DNA from: Caldicellulosiruptor bescii DSM 6725
GTDB lineage: Bacteria > Bacillota > Thermoanaerobacteria > Caldicellulosiruptorales > Caldicellulosiruptoraceae
Direction: 5' to 3'
NCBI RefSeq assembly: GCF_000022325.1
Contig: NC_012034.1
Span: forward strand, 824,501-888,500
DNA length: 64,000 nt
How positions within the stretch are numbered: position 1 is the first letter of the stretch; each line of letters begins with the position of its first letter. The notes under the pieces are model-generated. The model saw only the letters and a program-made list of their open reading frames with translations. It was not told the origin of the DNA and ran no database searches. Positions 43,970-53,575 of the stretch are shown here, in pieces. The translations under genes and the position numbers were made by a program.

Positions 43970-45072
43970 CACAAAGAAGTAAAACATTGATATTTAGTGG
44001 TGGCGGAACAGGTGGTCATATTTATCCTGCAATTTCTGTTGCTGACTGTCTGAAAAAGATTGATAGTCGTGCGAACATAATCTTTATTGGGACAAGGGAA
44101 GGACTTGAAGCAAAAATTGTACCAGAGACAGGATATATGATAGAATTCATAGAAGTAAAAGGTCTTAAAAGACAGATAAAAATAGAAAATATTACTGTAG
44201 CAGCAAAATTTTTGAAAGGATTTTGGCAGGCAAGGAAAATATTAAAGCTATATAAGCCAGCTTGTGTATTTGTAACAGGCGGGTATGTATCACTTCCTGT
44301 TGCATTTGCTGCAAAAAGTTTTGGGATAAAGATTATTTTACACGAACAGAATGCTTTTCCGGGGCTTGCCAACAGGATAATTTCAAGGTTTTGTGACAAG
44401 GTCTTGATAAGCTTTGAGGAGAGCAGAAAATACTTCAAAAAAAGCAAAGATATCATTTTAACAGGGAATCCTATCAGGCTTGAGATTTTGAATTACGATC
44501 AAGCTCAGGCAAAACGTGAAATTGGAATGGATGGCAAGACCACCATTTTGATAGTAGGTGGAAGCAGAGGAGCAGAAAATCTAAACAGGGCAGCGATAAA
44601 ACTTGCAAAGTCTTTTGAAGGTAACAATGATGTACATTTTATCCTTTCGACAGGTGAGAAGAAGTTTGATGATGCAAAGAGTTATGCCGAACAGTTGAAT
44701 GCGGGGGCAAACATAAGTCTGTATCCGTACATTAAGGAAATGCCAAAGTACCTTGCCGCTGCTGATATTGTTATTTCAAGAGGTGGTGCTATAGCCATCT
44801 CAGAGATAACTGCACTTGGTAAGCCAAGTATAATTGTTCCATCACCATATGTTGTTAACAACCATCAAGATTACAACGCAAGGGCTTTAGAAAAAGAAGG
44901 TGCATGTTTTGTGGTACTTGAAAGTGAACTTGATGGCGATAAACTCAGAATTCTTTTGGAAAAGCTTATATATGATAAACAGCTATATACTTCTATGCAG
45001 AAAAAAAGCAGAAACTTGGGAAGACCTGATGCAACCGAGAAAATAGCGAGGTTATTGAGTGAATATATCTAA
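43966..45072 (+). CDS. murG: UDP-GlcNAc:lipid I GlcNAc transferase MurG
   Basis: A 368-aa peripheral membrane glycosyltransferase making lipid II. G-loop FSGGGTGGHIYPA, HEQNAFPGLANR, VGGSRGAENLN, and the donor-binding ISRGGAIAISEITALGKPSI. Overlaps ftsW by four bases. Confidence 0.97.
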   Translation: MTQRSKTLIFSGGGTGGHIYPAISVADCLKKIDSRANIIFIGTREGLEAKIVPETGYMIEFIEVKGLKRQIKIENITVAAKFLKGFWQARKILKLYKPACVFVTGGYVSLPVAFAAKSFGIKIILHEQNAFPGLANRIISRFCDKVLISFEESRKYFKKSKDIILTGNPIRLEILNYDQAQAKREIGMDGKTTILIVGGSRGAENLNRAAIKLAKSFEGNNDVHFILSTGEKKFDDAKSYAEQLNAGANISLYPYIKEMPKYLAAADIVISRGGAIAISEITALGKPSIIVPSPYVVNNHQDYNARALEKEGACFVVLESELDGDKLRILLEKLIYDKQLYTSMQKKSRNLGRPDATEKIARLLSEYI

Positions 45073-45152
45073 TAAGTTTTTTGTAACAGTCAATGCAGTT
45101 TGAGAATAAAATAATATGCGACGGTTTGCTAAATAAAAGTTTGGAAGTAAAA

Positions 45153-46421
45153 ATGCAAAAACTTATCATATATGGTCCGACAAGCCTCATGGGAGAGATT
45201 GAGGTTGAAGGTGCAAAAAATGCAGCACTTCCCATATTGACGGCTTCTATTTTAGCTCAAAATAAAGTTATTATTACAAATGTACCTGATATTGTTGATG
45301 TAAAACATACCATAGAGATTCTAAAGTATCTTGGGTGTAATGTATTATTTGAAAACAATACGGTGGTGGTAGATAGTAGTTCAATTGAAAGATTTACCAT
45401 TCCACCAGAGTATGCAAAGCTTATGCGGTCAAGTGTACTTTTTATGGGAGCACTATTGAGCAAGTTCAGAAGAGTAGAGTTATCTAATCATCCAGGGGGG
45501 TGTGAGATAGGGCAAAGACCAATTGACCTTCACATCTCAGCTTTTAGACAGCTTGGAATAGAGGTATTTGAAAGTAATAACAGAATAATGTGCCGCTGTG
45601 ATAGAATTAAAGGCAGTGAAATTTTTTTGCCAATTCCCTCAGTTGGAGCAACAGAAAATATAATTCTTGCTTCCATATTTTGTGACGGTGAAGTAGTAAT
45701 AAAAAATGCGGCAAAAGAACCAGAGATAGTTGACCTTTGTCATTTTTTAAATAAGCTTGGTGCAAAGATAAAAGGTGCAGGTACACATATAATTAAGATT
45801 GAGGGTGTGAAAAGGTTAAATAGTGAAGAGGTAATTCACAAGGTTATTCCTGATAGAATTGTAGCAGGGACGTACCTGTGTGCAGTTGCTGCGTGCGGGG
45901 AAGAAGTAGTTTTAAAAAGTGTATTTCCAAGACATTTAGATTCAATATTGCATATTCTCAAAGGTTCGGGATGTAAAATTAAAGAGTCAAAGAATGAAAT
46001 TTGGATAAAGAAAGAAGGAAGATTAAAAGGCGGTTTGCGGATAACCACACATTATTATCCTGGTTTTCCCACAGACCTTCAGGCTCCTGTTTGCAGTGCG
46101 TTTGCAGTAGCAAGCGGAGTTACAATAATCAAAGAAACCATCTTTGAAAACAGGTTCAAACACGTACCCGAACTTGTCAAAATGGGTGCTGATATACATG
46201 TTGAAAAGGATATTGCAGTTATAAACGGTGTTGAGAAGTTAAGAGGTTGTAAGGTTTTTGCGCGTGATTTGAGAGGTGGTGCAGCACTTTTTATAGCGGG
46301 GCTTTCTGCTCAAGGGGTAACAGAGGTTATGGATGCAGACTATATCGACAGGGGATACGAGAAAATAGAGGAAAAATACTCATTGCTTGGAGCAAAGATT
46401 CTCAGAGAAAAAGGTGAGTGA
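45153..46421 (+). CDS. murA: UDP-GlcNAc enolpyruvyl transferase MurA
   Basis: A 422-aa EPSP-synthase-like enzyme, first committed step of peptidoglycan synthesis. VEGAKNAALPILTASIL at the start, the catalytic-Cys loop HPGGCEIGQRPIDLHI (fosfomycin target Cys present), and DLRGGAALFIAGL near the end. ATG 45153 fits family starts (M-x-K-L-I-I) and has GGAAG upstream; the 60-bp upstream extension from 45093 lacks homology. Confidence 0.95.
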   Translation: MQKLIIYGPTSLMGEIEVEGAKNAALPILTASILAQNKVIITNVPDIVDVKHTIEILKYLGCNVLFENNTVVVDSSSIERFTIPPEYAKLMRSSVLFMGALLSKFRRVELSNHPGGCEIGQRPIDLHISAFRQLGIEVFESNNRIMCRCDRIKGSEIFLPIPSVGATENIILASIFCDGEVVIKNAAKEPEIVDLCHFLNKLGAKIKGAGTHIIKIEGVKRLNSEEVIHKVIPDRIVAGTYLCAVAACGEEVVLKSVFPRHLDSILHILKGSGCKIKESKNEIWIKKEGRLKGGLRITTHYYPGFPTDLQAPVCSAFAVASGVTIIKETIFENRFKHVPELVKMGADIHVEKDIAVINGVEKLRGCKVFARDLRGGAALFIAGLSAQGVTEVMDADYIDRGYEKIEEKYSLLGAKILREKGE

Positions 46422-46431
46422 ATATTTAAAA

Positions 46432-47166
46432 ATGGGTAGATTGAGTGTAAAGATTAGTGTATTATTAATGTTAGGAGTTGTATTTTCTCTTTTTATTTTT
46501 AATTTGGACTACTTTGATGTAAAAAATTTCAGTATACATAATTTGCAAAGAGTTAAAAAAAATGATATTATAAAAATAATACAGCAATATCAAAACCAGA
46601 ACATATTGAGTGTGAACACAAAAGAGCTTAAACAAAAGTTTTTGGAAAATCCGGAAATAGAAGATGTTGTAATAAAAAGAAAGCTACCCGATACCCTTTT
46701 AATATATGTGAACGAAAAAAGGACAGTTGGTCTTATAAAATATTTAAATTCGTATATAGAAATCGACAAAAAAGGGTATGTAATAAGAATAGAAGGAGAT
46801 TTACCACAAAATTCGATTGTGTTCGAAGGGCTTAAAGTAACTCAAGCAGCAGTTGGCAAGAAAATTGTGGTCACAGATGAAGTACTTTTGCAGAGGGCAA
46901 TTGATGTAGCTGAGAGTCTTTTACGTTTTAATGCGCTAAAGGTTTTTAAAATAGAAAAGATCATTTTGCTTTTAAAAAATGTCAGCGACCTTCAACTTAA
47001 AATGGGCAAGCTAACTATAAAACTTGGAGACGGGTCAGATATAGATTACAAATTAAGACTTTTGAAAAGTGTATATGATAAATTGCCAAAAAATGTTGAA
47101 GGGATTATTACACTAAATTCTAATGGTATTGCCACATTCAGTCCAGATACTGGGGAGGACAATTGA
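46432..47166 (+). CDS. FtsQ/DivIB-type division protein
   Basis: A ~244-aa bitopic protein: one transmembrane segment (VLLMLGVVFSLFIFNL), a POTRA domain (YFDVKNFSIHNLQRV ... QNILSVNTKELKQKFLENP, VVIKRKLPDTLLIYVNEKRTV), then the FtsQ beta domain ending LRLLKSVYDKLPKNVEGIITLNSNG. The start is uncertain: ATG 46432, GTG 46414 or TTG 46387 are in frame; AAGGTGAG (46410-46417) lies within that spread. It acts in the FtsQ-FtsL-FtsB hub. Confidence 0.88.
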   Translation: MGRLSVKISVLLMLGVVFSLFIFNLDYFDVKNFSIHNLQRVKKNDIIKIIQQYQNQNILSVNTKELKQKFLENPEIEDVVIKRKLPDTLLIYVNEKRTVGLIKYLNSYIEIDKKGYVIRIEGDLPQNSIVFEGLKVTQAAVGKKIVVTDEVLLQRAIDVAESLLRFNALKVFKIEKIILLLKNVSDLQLKMGKLTIKLGDGSDIDYKLRLLKSVYDKLPKNVEGIITLNSNGIATFSPDTGEDN

Positions 47167-47172
47167 AAGAAT

Positions 47173-47916
47173 ATGAAGGTAAAGATTAAAAAACCGACGG
47201 GTGGACAGGTTGCCATTGCTATTTTGCTACTAGTTTTAGGGATTTTAATGTCAATGCAAATTAAAAGTGTTAGACAGAGCAATGAATTGAAAAATTTAGA
47301 AAAAGCAAGAGCCATTGAACTTGCTGAACAGATAAACAAACTTAGAGAAGAAAATGTAGGTCTTCGCCAGCAGATTTATGATTATGAGAAAAAAATCAAA
47401 GAATATCAGGACTCAGCAGCAAGTATTAGCAAAACAACCGAGCTTTTGAAAGAGGAGCTTGACAAAGTCAAGATTTTAGCAGGGCTTACGGATGTAGAAG
47501 GACCAGGTATAATTATTACACTTGATGACAGCAAAATGCCTACCCAGCCCAATGTTGATCCGAACAGTTTTCTGCTACATGACTCTGACATTTTACAGGT
47601 TATAAACGAACTTCGGGCAGCAGGAGCTGAAGCAATAGCGATAAATGACCAGAGAGTGGTTTCAACCACAGAGATAAGATGTGCAGGACCAACTATAAGC
47701 ATAAACAACACAAGGTATTCTGCTCCGTACATAATAAAGGCAATCGGTGACCCTAAGATTCTTAAAAATTCTCTTGAGATGCGGGGAGGTATCATAGATC
47801 TTTTGAAGGAATTTTCTATAGAGGTTAAGATTGAAGAAGCTTCAAAAGTTGTGATTCCACGTTATACTGGAAGCTTAAGATTCAACTACGCAAAGATAAG
47901 AAGTGAAGGAAGCTGA
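47173..47916 (+). CDS. DUF881 family protein
   Basis: A 247-aa protein with an N-terminal transmembrane helix, a coiled-coil stretch (ELAEQINKLREENVGLRQQI) and the DUF881 domain (GLTDVEGPGIIITLDDS ... SDILQVINELRAAGAEAIAINDQR). DUF881 proteins commonly sit in dcw clusters of Gram-positives between ftsQ and ftsZ, with or without the small basic protein found next here; division-related but undefined. Confidence 0.88.
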   Translation: MKVKIKKPTGGQVAIAILLLVLGILMSMQIKSVRQSNELKNLEKARAIELAEQINKLREENVGLRQQIYDYEKKIKEYQDSAASISKTTELLKEELDKVKILAGLTDVEGPGIIITLDDSKMPTQPNVDPNSFLLHDSDILQVINELRAAGAEAIAINDQRVVSTTEIRCAGPTISINNTRYSAPYIIKAIGDPKILKNSLEMRGGIIDLLKEFSIEVKIEEASKVVIPRYTGSLRFNYAKIRSEGS

Positions 47917-47923
47917 TGAAAAG

Positions 47924-48286
47924 ATGATAGTACTTGTAATTGCTCTTTTGGTTGGAATATTGATAGGACTTTTTATTCCAATAAGTATTCCTCAGGATTA
48001 TTCATCTTATGTTGCAGTTGGTCTTCTTGCAGCACTTGATTCCATATTTGGTGCTTTAAAGTCAAATCTAAAGGGTGATTTTAAGATTGACATATTTATT
48101 TCAGGGTTTGTGGGCAACACTCTCATAGCCATGCTTCTTGCCTACATGGGTGACATGCTTGGCATTCCGCTGTACCAGGCAGCGGTTGTGGCTTTTGGTG
48201 TGAGGATTTTTCAAAATTTTGGGGAGATGCGAAGAAGTATTTTGATAAAAAACAAGAGTTTTTCTAAGGAGGAGAAAAACCAATGA
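47924..48286 (+). CDS. DUF1290 small basic membrane protein (Sbp-like)
   Basis: A 120-aa protein with three hydrophobic stretches ([59 protein letters not shown]) and the conserved [11 protein letters not shown] tail of the DUF1290/Sbp family. ATG 47924 is favoured over an upstream GTG that would overlap DUF881. Usually located just before ftsZ in Firmicutes. Confidence 0.85.
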   Translation: MIVLVIALLVGILIGLFIPISIPQDYSSYVAVGLLAALDSIFGALKSNLKGDFKIDIFISGFVGNTLIAMLLAYMGDMLGIPLYQAAVVAFGVRIFQNFGEMRRSILIKNKSFSKEEKNQ

Positions 48287-49365
48287 TTAGTTTTGACACA
48301 GAAAAAATGACTGTTGCACAATTGAAAGTTATTGGTGTTGGTGGCGCAGGAAACAATGCGGTAAATAGAATGATTGACGTTGGTGTGTCAGGAGTAGAGT
48401 TCATAGCAGTTAACACCGACAAGCAAGCTCTTCAGCGTTCAAAGGCACATTATAAGATTCAGATAGGTGAGAAGATTACAAAAGGACTTGGAGCGGGGGC
48501 AGACCCGGAGATTGGAAGAAAAGCTGCAGAGGAGAGTAAAGAGGATATAGCGCAGGTGTTAAAAGGAGCAGACATGGTATTTATTACAGCAGGAATGGGT
48601 GGTGGGACCGGTACGGGTGCTTCACCTGTTGTTGCTGAGATTGCAAAAGAGCTGGGGATATTAACTGTTGCTGTTGTTACAAGACCGTTTAAAAGTGAGG
48701 GTGCGAAACGAAGAATTAACGCAGAAAAAGGAATAGAAGAGCTGAAAAAGATTGTTGACACAATAATTATTGTGCCAAACGATAGACTCTTTATGCTTTC
48801 GACTAATAAGAGCCTTAAAATTTCAGATGCATTCAGAATGGCTGATGATGTGCTAAGACAGGGTGTTCAGGGAATTTCTGATATTATATTGAATGCTGGG
48901 TTAATAAATGTGGACTTTGCAGATGTGAAGACTATCATGATGAATAAGGGATATGCTCACATGGGAATAGGCAAGGCAAAAGGCGATGAAAAAGTACTCA
49001 AAGCTTTAGAGCAAGCGATCAACAGCCCGCTTCTTGAGACTTCAATAAAAGGTGCGAAAGGTGTTCTTGTAAACTACACGGGAAATCCAGAAGAACTTCT
49101 GCTTGACGAAATTGAAAGAGCAAACGAGCTTATTTCTTCCGAAGCTGATGAGAATGTCAACTTTATAATGGGTATTGTTTTCAATGAAGAAATGAAAGAC
49201 GAGGTTCAAGTTACTGTCATTGCAACAGGGTTTGACACAACCAATGAAGAGTCGTCATCTGCCCAGGTAAATAAAGCCTCGATGCCAAAAATGGGCAATC
49301 TCCAAAATCTGTTCCAAGATGATGATATATTTGAAATCCCTATATTTTTGAAAAATAAGAAGTAA
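48283..49365 (+). CDS. ftsZ: Cell division GTPase FtsZ
   Basis: A 360-aa tubulin homologue. GTP loop [13 protein letters not shown]-terminal [17 protein letters not shown]7 loop [11 protein letters not shown], and the conserved C-terminal tail [15 protein letters not shown] that binds partner proteins. Start follows AAGGAGGAG and overlaps the upstream stop. FtsA is not encoded in the cluster. Confidence 0.98.
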   Translation: MISFDTEKMTVAQLKVIGVGGAGNNAVNRMIDVGVSGVEFIAVNTDKQALQRSKAHYKIQIGEKITKGLGAGADPEIGRKAAEESKEDIAQVLKGADMVFITAGMGGGTGTGASPVVAEIAKELGILTVAVVTRPFKSEGAKRRINAEKGIEELKKIVDTIIIVPNDRLFMLSTNKSLKISDAFRMADDVLRQGVQGISDIILNAGLINVDFADVKTIMMNKGYAHMGIGKAKGDEKVLKALEQAINSPLLETSIKGAKGVLVNYTGNPEELLLDEIERANELISSEADENVNFIMGIVFNEEMKDEVQVTVIATGFDTTNEESSSAQVNKASMPKMGNLQNLFQDDDIFEIPIFLKNKK

Positions 49366-49405
49366 AAGAGAGTAACATACAAAAAATTATACATTATACG
49401 ATTAA

Positions 49406-49446
49406 GGGGCTATCCAGTTATCTTTTTGCTGGGTAGTCCCTTTTTG
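49406..49446 (+). terminator. Terminator after ftsZ
   Basis: GGGCTATCCAG (49407-49417) pairs with CTGGGTAGTCCC (49429-49440) with one bulge, followed by TTTTT. The rest of 49447-49584 is AT-rich and shows no ORF. Confidence 0.85.
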
Positions 49447-49584
49447 CTTTAAAGTACTCTTTAATAAAAAATTCTTTTATTTTATAAATACACAATTGCG
49501 ATGGGTATAAAACAATTAAGAATTTATTTTTTGCAAAAAATTGTTAGAAAATTGTTTTTTACTAAGGAAACAATTGAAACTATT

Positions 49585-49617
49585 TTGACATAATTTTACC
49601 CTTTTCAGGAATATAAT
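49585..49617 (+). promoter_or_regulatory. Long-spacer promoter of spoIIG (Spo0A-type)
   Basis: TTGACA (49585-49590) and TATAAT (49612-49617) are both near consensus but 21 bp apart, far from the usual 17. The Bacillus spoIIG promoter has a similarly long spacer and needs Spo0A~P. TTTGACA here differs from a reversed 0A box (TTCGACA) by one base. Confidence 0.6.
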
Positions 49618-49665
49618 TATTACTTAGAGGTGCCTATTTTGAGGATAAAGAGTTGATAGAATAAG

Positions 49666-50499
49666 ATGATTATTTATGCAGATATATATATATTGGAAAA
49701 TTTAGTTATAAATTATTTTATTCTACTTGCAACATCATATTTACTTAAAGCCAATGTGAACAGTTTTAAGATTTTACTTGTAAGTATACTTGGAGCTTTT
49801 TATTCACTATTTCAATTTTATCAGCCTTTACAGTTATTATATTCTCCAATTGGGAAAATAATTGTTTCGGCTTTCTTTGTATATCTTACCTTTTCGCCGA
49901 AAAATTTTTATGGATTTATTAGACAGTTTCTTAGTTTTTACCTTGTTACAATCATGTTTGGGGGAATGGGATTTTTTCTTTATTACATTTCGGAAAATAG
50001 TATTGAATACTCTGTTCAGCTAAAACTAAAAAATGTTCTACTTGCACTTGGCATTTCACTAATTGTGTTCAAATTATCATATGAACTTATAATCAAAAAG
50101 GTTTACAAAGATTCACTCATTAGGTATATAAGATTCAAGATAAATCAATTAGAGTATAGCTGTGTAGGATATATAGATACAGGCAATAACTTAAAAGAAC
50201 CTTTTTCAGGCAAACCTGTTGTAATTGTTGAAAAAAAGCTACTTGGAATGGAAGAAGAGGCAAAAGACATATCTTCCAAGGACCTTGAGAAGCTTCAAAA
50301 AACTTTTGGTAGCAGAATTGTTTTGATACCTTACAATTCAATTGGGCAGGAACATGGGGTTTTGGTAGGAGTTATACCTGATGAGTTTTATGTTTCAGAA
50401 AACAAAAATACATGGGTAAGGAAAGATGTAGCGATTGCCTTGTATGACAAAAAAATTTCAAACAGATACTCGGCACTTCTTGGTCCTGATTTAATTTGA
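49666..50499 (+). CDS. spoIIGA: Sigma-E processing protease SpoIIGA
   Basis: A 277-aa protein: five N-terminal membrane helices (residues ~1-150) and a C-terminal aspartic-protease domain with the catalytic CVGYIDTGNNLKEP motif and LIPYNSIG. In sporulation it removes the SigE pro-sequence after signalling from the forespore. Its partner sigE lies 2.26 kb downstream because of an inserted transposon; normally they are adjacent. Confidence 0.95.
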   Translation: MIIYADIYILENLVINYFILLATSYLLKANVNSFKILLVSILGAFYSLFQFYQPLQLLYSPIGKIIVSAFFVYLTFSPKNFYGFIRQFLSFYLVTIMFGGMGFFLYYISENSIEYSVQLKLKNVLLALGISLIVFKLSYELIIKKVYKDSLIRYIRFKINQLEYSCVGYIDTGNNLKEPFSGKPVVIVEKKLLGMEEEAKDISSKDLEKLQKTFGSRIVLIPYNSIGQEHGVLVGVIPDEFYVSENKNTWVRKDVAIALYDKKISNRYSALLGPDLI

Positions 50500-50569
50500 T
50501 TCTTAAAGGAGGTCACAACAGTTGAAAATAACAATGCAAAAAGGTATAATTTTGACCAGGTGATATTGA

Positions 50570-51178
50570 ATGTTGCTAAGTGTGCAAAAAGTTAAAGAGA
50601 TATATTCTATCTGCCGAAGAACACTAATAAACTGGGAGAAGGAAGGGTTAATAACACCTCTCAGGACACCGAAGGGAAGGAGAAGGTATAAAAAAGAAGA
50701 CATAGAAAAACTACTTGGCATGATAAAGGAAAAACCAAAACCAACCGTTGTTTTGTATGCAAGAGTCTCCACTAAAAAGCAAGAAGAGTACCTTAAAAAC
50801 CAAATTAGAAGACTTGAGGAATACGCAAAGTCTCAAGGTTGGCAGTATGAAGTTATATCTGAAATAGCCAGCAAAGTAGATGAAAACAGGAGAGGACTAT
50901 TAAAACTTTTGAACAAAATCAAAAGAGGAGAAGTTACAAAAGTTGTAATAGAGTATCCAGACAGACTTGCAAGGTTTGGATTTGAGTATCTTAAGTTTTT
51001 CATGGAGAGCTTTGGGGTAGAACTGGTAGTGTTAAATGGCAGAGAAAATGAAGAAGATATAAACAGAGAACTGGCAGAGGACTTAATAGCGATAGTAACA
51101 TCTTTTGCAGCGAGGATTTATGGGCAAAGAGGTGCTAAAAGACATGGTAACAGTTCAGGCGAAGTTAGTGTTCGATAG
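50570..51178 (+). CDS. tnpA: IS607 TnpA serine recombinase
   Basis: A 202-aa recombinase: N-terminal MerR-like helix-turn-helix (RRTLINWEKEGLITPLRTPK), then a resolvase catalytic domain with the nucleophilic Ser in VVLYARVSTKKQEEY and the conserved EYPDRLARFGFEYL. It cuts and rejoins the transposon ends. Start ATG follows CCAGGTGAT across the insertion junction. It overlaps tnpB. Confidence 0.92.
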   Translation: MLLSVQKVKEIYSICRRTLINWEKEGLITPLRTPKGRRRYKKEDIEKLLGMIKEKPKPTVVLYARVSTKKQEEYLKNQIRRLEEYAKSQGWQYEVISEIASKVDENRRGLLKLLNKIKRGEVTKVVIEYPDRLARFGFEYLKFFMESFGVELVVLNGRENEEDINRELAEDLIAIVTSFAARIYGQRGAKRHGNSSGEVSVR

Positions 51179-52682
51179 AGAGGAAGACAAAAAGGCAGTA
51201 TTAGATCTTATGAGAAGATGGTCCTCTTGTATGAGGTATGCATACAAGAGACTACTGGAAAGGCATAAAAGGAATGAACTAAAAAGAGAGCTGCAAGGAA
51301 TTTTTAATCTTAATTCCCGATACGTTGATGATGCAATAATGAAAGCAAACAGTGTTTTAAACTCATGCAAAGGAAGAGGAGAAAATCCTGAAAAGGTCAT
51401 TTTTGGTGGTAGGCAACTTTTTGAAAAACTAAAGAGGCGGTACATAAACGGCAAGGTATATAGGAAACTTCAACGAGAGTGGCAGGAGAAGAGGAAGGGG
51501 AATCTGTACTCAAGAGGAGACAGGAGCAAAAAGGGGAATCTCAATACAAGGATTGAGATAGACGGGAACTTCACAAAACTCAGGATTAACGTAGGAAAAA
51601 GAGAGTACGTATATGCGACGATACAAGCTGGATGGAAGATGAAAGGTAAGACATACATGGATAGGAACCTACTGCTACAAGCAATAAGCAGCTTTAGTGG
51701 ACCTTATTCTGTAGAACTGAAACTCAAAAACGGTGTAGTATATGCCTACTTCACCGTTGAAGAAGTTTTCCCCAAGCCTGCGATAACGAGAGCAAATGGA
51801 GTTATAGGGATAGACACTAACGCATATCCAAAGAATGTTGCATGGGCAGAAACAGATGAGTACGGACAGTTTCTGGGATATGGCAGAATACCACTTGAGA
51901 AGCTTGAGAGTGGAAGCTCAAGCAAGAGAGAGTATTACAGGTGGCAGTATGCACACATGATAGTACAAATGGCGAAAGAGAAGCAAAAATCGATAGTGAT
52001 TGAGAACCTTAGCATACAGGACAGGGGCAGAAGAGGCGACTTTTCAGGTAGAAAATCAAGACGGATAAGGCACTATTTTGGGTACAGGTCACTTTTGGAG
52101 AAGGTAAAACTTCTGGCAAAGCGTGAAGGGATAGAGGTTATAGAAGTAGACCCGGCGTATACTTCTGTGATAGGGATGTTGAAGTATGCACCGCAGTATA
52201 TGGTGAGCAAGGATATTGCGGCAGCGTATGTAATAGCGCGAAGAGGACTTGGCTTGAGAGAAAGGATACCGCACAATTATATGCTGCTTCTTAGTAGGCT
52301 TGATGTAAACAACCTGGAAGAGCTAAAAGAGTATGTAAGGGAGGTAGTCAAGAACAAACATCTGAGGAAAAAACAACTCAAAACGATAGATAGAGCGATA
52401 AAGTTTTTACAAAGCTCTGGGAGTGAGCCAGGGAGGCTATCCGTGCCTCTGGATGGAACAAGCGCGGGTAGTCGTGGCAAAAAACACAATCCCTGGCAAG
52501 TTCTTAGGGTAGCGGTGGTAACGCCACTCTCCCCTGACAGAGTCCTGCGTGATATGTCTGTCTTGAAATCGCTTTTGATTTCAGGGCAAGTGGGGAAGAC
52601 CTGTAAGGGCGTAAGTTCCTGTTTCTTGGGGCAGGGGCTATGGCTTTCCCAAATACCGCCTGCTGGGGCTGGGAAAGCCTGA
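51144..52682 (+). CDS. tnpB: TnpB RNA-guided nuclease lacking the zinc ribbon
   Basis: A ~512-aa TnpB/Cas12-type protein. RuvC-like acidic residues are present: Asp224 (IGIDTNAYP), Glu287 ([10 protein letters not shown]) and Asp357 ([10 protein letters not shown]). The Cys4 zinc ribbon that normally sits between the last two motifs is missing; [19 protein letters not shown] is there instead. ATG 51144 is preferred (GAGGTG upstream; TnpBs usually begin near V-Q-A-K-L). The last ~90 codons overlap the probable omega-RNA and may not be conserved protein. Confidence 0.85.
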   Translation: MVTVQAKLVFDREEDKKAVLDLMRRWSSCMRYAYKRLLERHKRNELKRELQGIFNLNSRYVDDAIMKANSVLNSCKGRGENPEKVIFGGRQLFEKLKRRYINGKVYRKLQREWQEKRKGNLYSRGDRSKKGNLNTRIEIDGNFTKLRINVGKREYVYATIQAGWKMKGKTYMDRNLLLQAISSFSGPYSVELKLKNGVVYAYFTVEEVFPKPAITRANGVIGIDTNAYPKNVAWAETDEYGQFLGYGRIPLEKLESGSSSKREYYRWQYAHMIVQMAKEKQKSIVIENLSIQDRGRRGDFSGRKSRRIRHYFGYRSLLEKVKLLAKREGIEVIEVDPAYTSVIGMLKYAPQYMVSKDIAAAYVIARRGLGLRERIPHNYMLLLSRLDVNNLEELKEYVREVVKNKHLRKKQLKTIDRAIKFLQSSGSEPGRLSVPLDGTSAGSRGKKHNPWQVLRVAVVTPLSPDRVLRDMSVLKSLLISGQVGKTCKGVSSCFLGQGLWLSQIPPAGAGKA

Positions 52683-52746
52683 AAGGCGGACTACAAATAC
52701 CCCAGCCGCCAATACTGTGCAATTTTGCACAGTTTGGTTGACCAGG
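52560..52746 (+). ncRNA. Probable omega-RNA (TnpB guide scaffold)
   Basis: Overlaps the 3' end of tnpB. Contains TGAAATC/GATTTCA (52564-52583) and GGCTTTCCC/GGGAAAGCC (52642-52679). Loop bases CCGCCT (52656-52661) can pair with downstream AGGCGG (52684-52689), and CTGGGG (52663-52668) with CCCCAG (52700-52705), forming a pseudoknot. The hairpin at 52714-52733 follows. TnpB omega-RNAs end at the right transposon end with the guide taken from flanking DNA, here the sigE leader. Boundaries are approximate. Confidence 0.5.
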
Positions 52747-52755
52747 AGTGATTTT

Positions 52756-53490
52756 ATGAAACTTGATTCTAATATTTTGCAATATGTATTAAAAATATTT
52801 AAAAAACTTGGTTTTAAACTTTCAAAAAATCAGATAATGGAGATTTTCTATATTGGTGGATGTGATACTCTTCCGCCGCCGCTTACACCTGACGAAGAAG
52901 CCCAGATTTTATACAAGATTCATTACCAAGGGAAAGAAGAATTAAAAAAGCTTTTAGTAGAAAGGAATTTGAGGTTGGTTGTCTACATTGCTAGAAGATT
53001 TGAAAATACAAAGATTAATCTTGAAGACCTTGTTTCAATAGGCACAATAGGTTTGATTAAAGCAATAAATACATATAATCCAAACAAGAATATAAAACTT
53101 GCTACTTATGCTTCAAAATGTATTGAAAATGAAATTTTGATGTTTTTAAGACGAAATTCAAACAAAAAGCTTGAGTTGTCAATAGACGAGCCACTAAATG
53201 TAGATTGGGATGGCAATGAGCTTTTACTTTCTGATGTTCTGGGAACTGATACAGAAGAAATTTACAACAGGATTGAGAGTAGTGTGGAGAGAGAAGCACT
53301 TTTGCGAGCAATTCAAAAACTTCCGTCAAGGGAAAAAAAGATTGTTGAACTGAGATTTGGATTTGGAGATGGTGGAGAAAAAACTCAAAAAGAGGTTGCA
53401 GATATGCTGGGGATATCACAAAGTTATATCTCGCGCTTGGAAAAAAAGATTATAACAAGACTAAAAAAAGAACTGGCAAAAATTATATAA
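52756..53490 (+). CDS. sigE: Sporulation sigma factor SigE (pro-form)
   Basis: A 244-aa mother-cell sigma factor with a pro-sequence. It starts [20 protein letters not shown], followed by the conserved [18 protein letters not shown] around the cleavage site for SpoIIGA. Region 2 reads [16 protein letters not shown] and [16 protein letters not shown]; region 4 reads [23 protein letters not shown] 52756 has CAGGAGTG upstream, only ~10 bp from the transposon edge, so the ribosome site survived the insertion. Confidence 0.95.
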   Translation: MKLDSNILQYVLKIFKKLGFKLSKNQIMEIFYIGGCDTLPPPLTPDEEAQILYKIHYQGKEELKKLLVERNLRLVVYIARRFENTKINLEDLVSIGTIGLIKAINTYNPNKNIKLATYASKCIENEILMFLRRNSNKKLELSIDEPLNVDWDGNELLLSDVLGTDTEEIYNRIESSVEREALLRAIQKLPSREKKIVELRFGFGDGGEKTQKEVADMLGISQSYISRLEKKIITRLKKELAKII

Positions 53491-53575
53491 TATAGAAATC
53501 TATTTTAGAATAATTACCTTCCCCAAGGTTAATAATAACCATAGTGTAAAGTAAAAAAAGGGGGAGGTAATTAAA

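Larger units (their letters stand above)
50561..52746 (+). mobile_element. IS607-family transposon between spoIIGA and sigE
   Basis: Carries tnpA (MerR-HTH/serine recombinase) and tnpB, the IS607 pair. Flanked by TTGACCAGG at 50552-50560 and 52738-52746; IS607 elements join at a GG core without making long target duplications, so the exact edges are given to within a few bases. The right end is highly structured, including a 9-bp-stem hairpin at 52714-52733. Confidence 0.85.
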
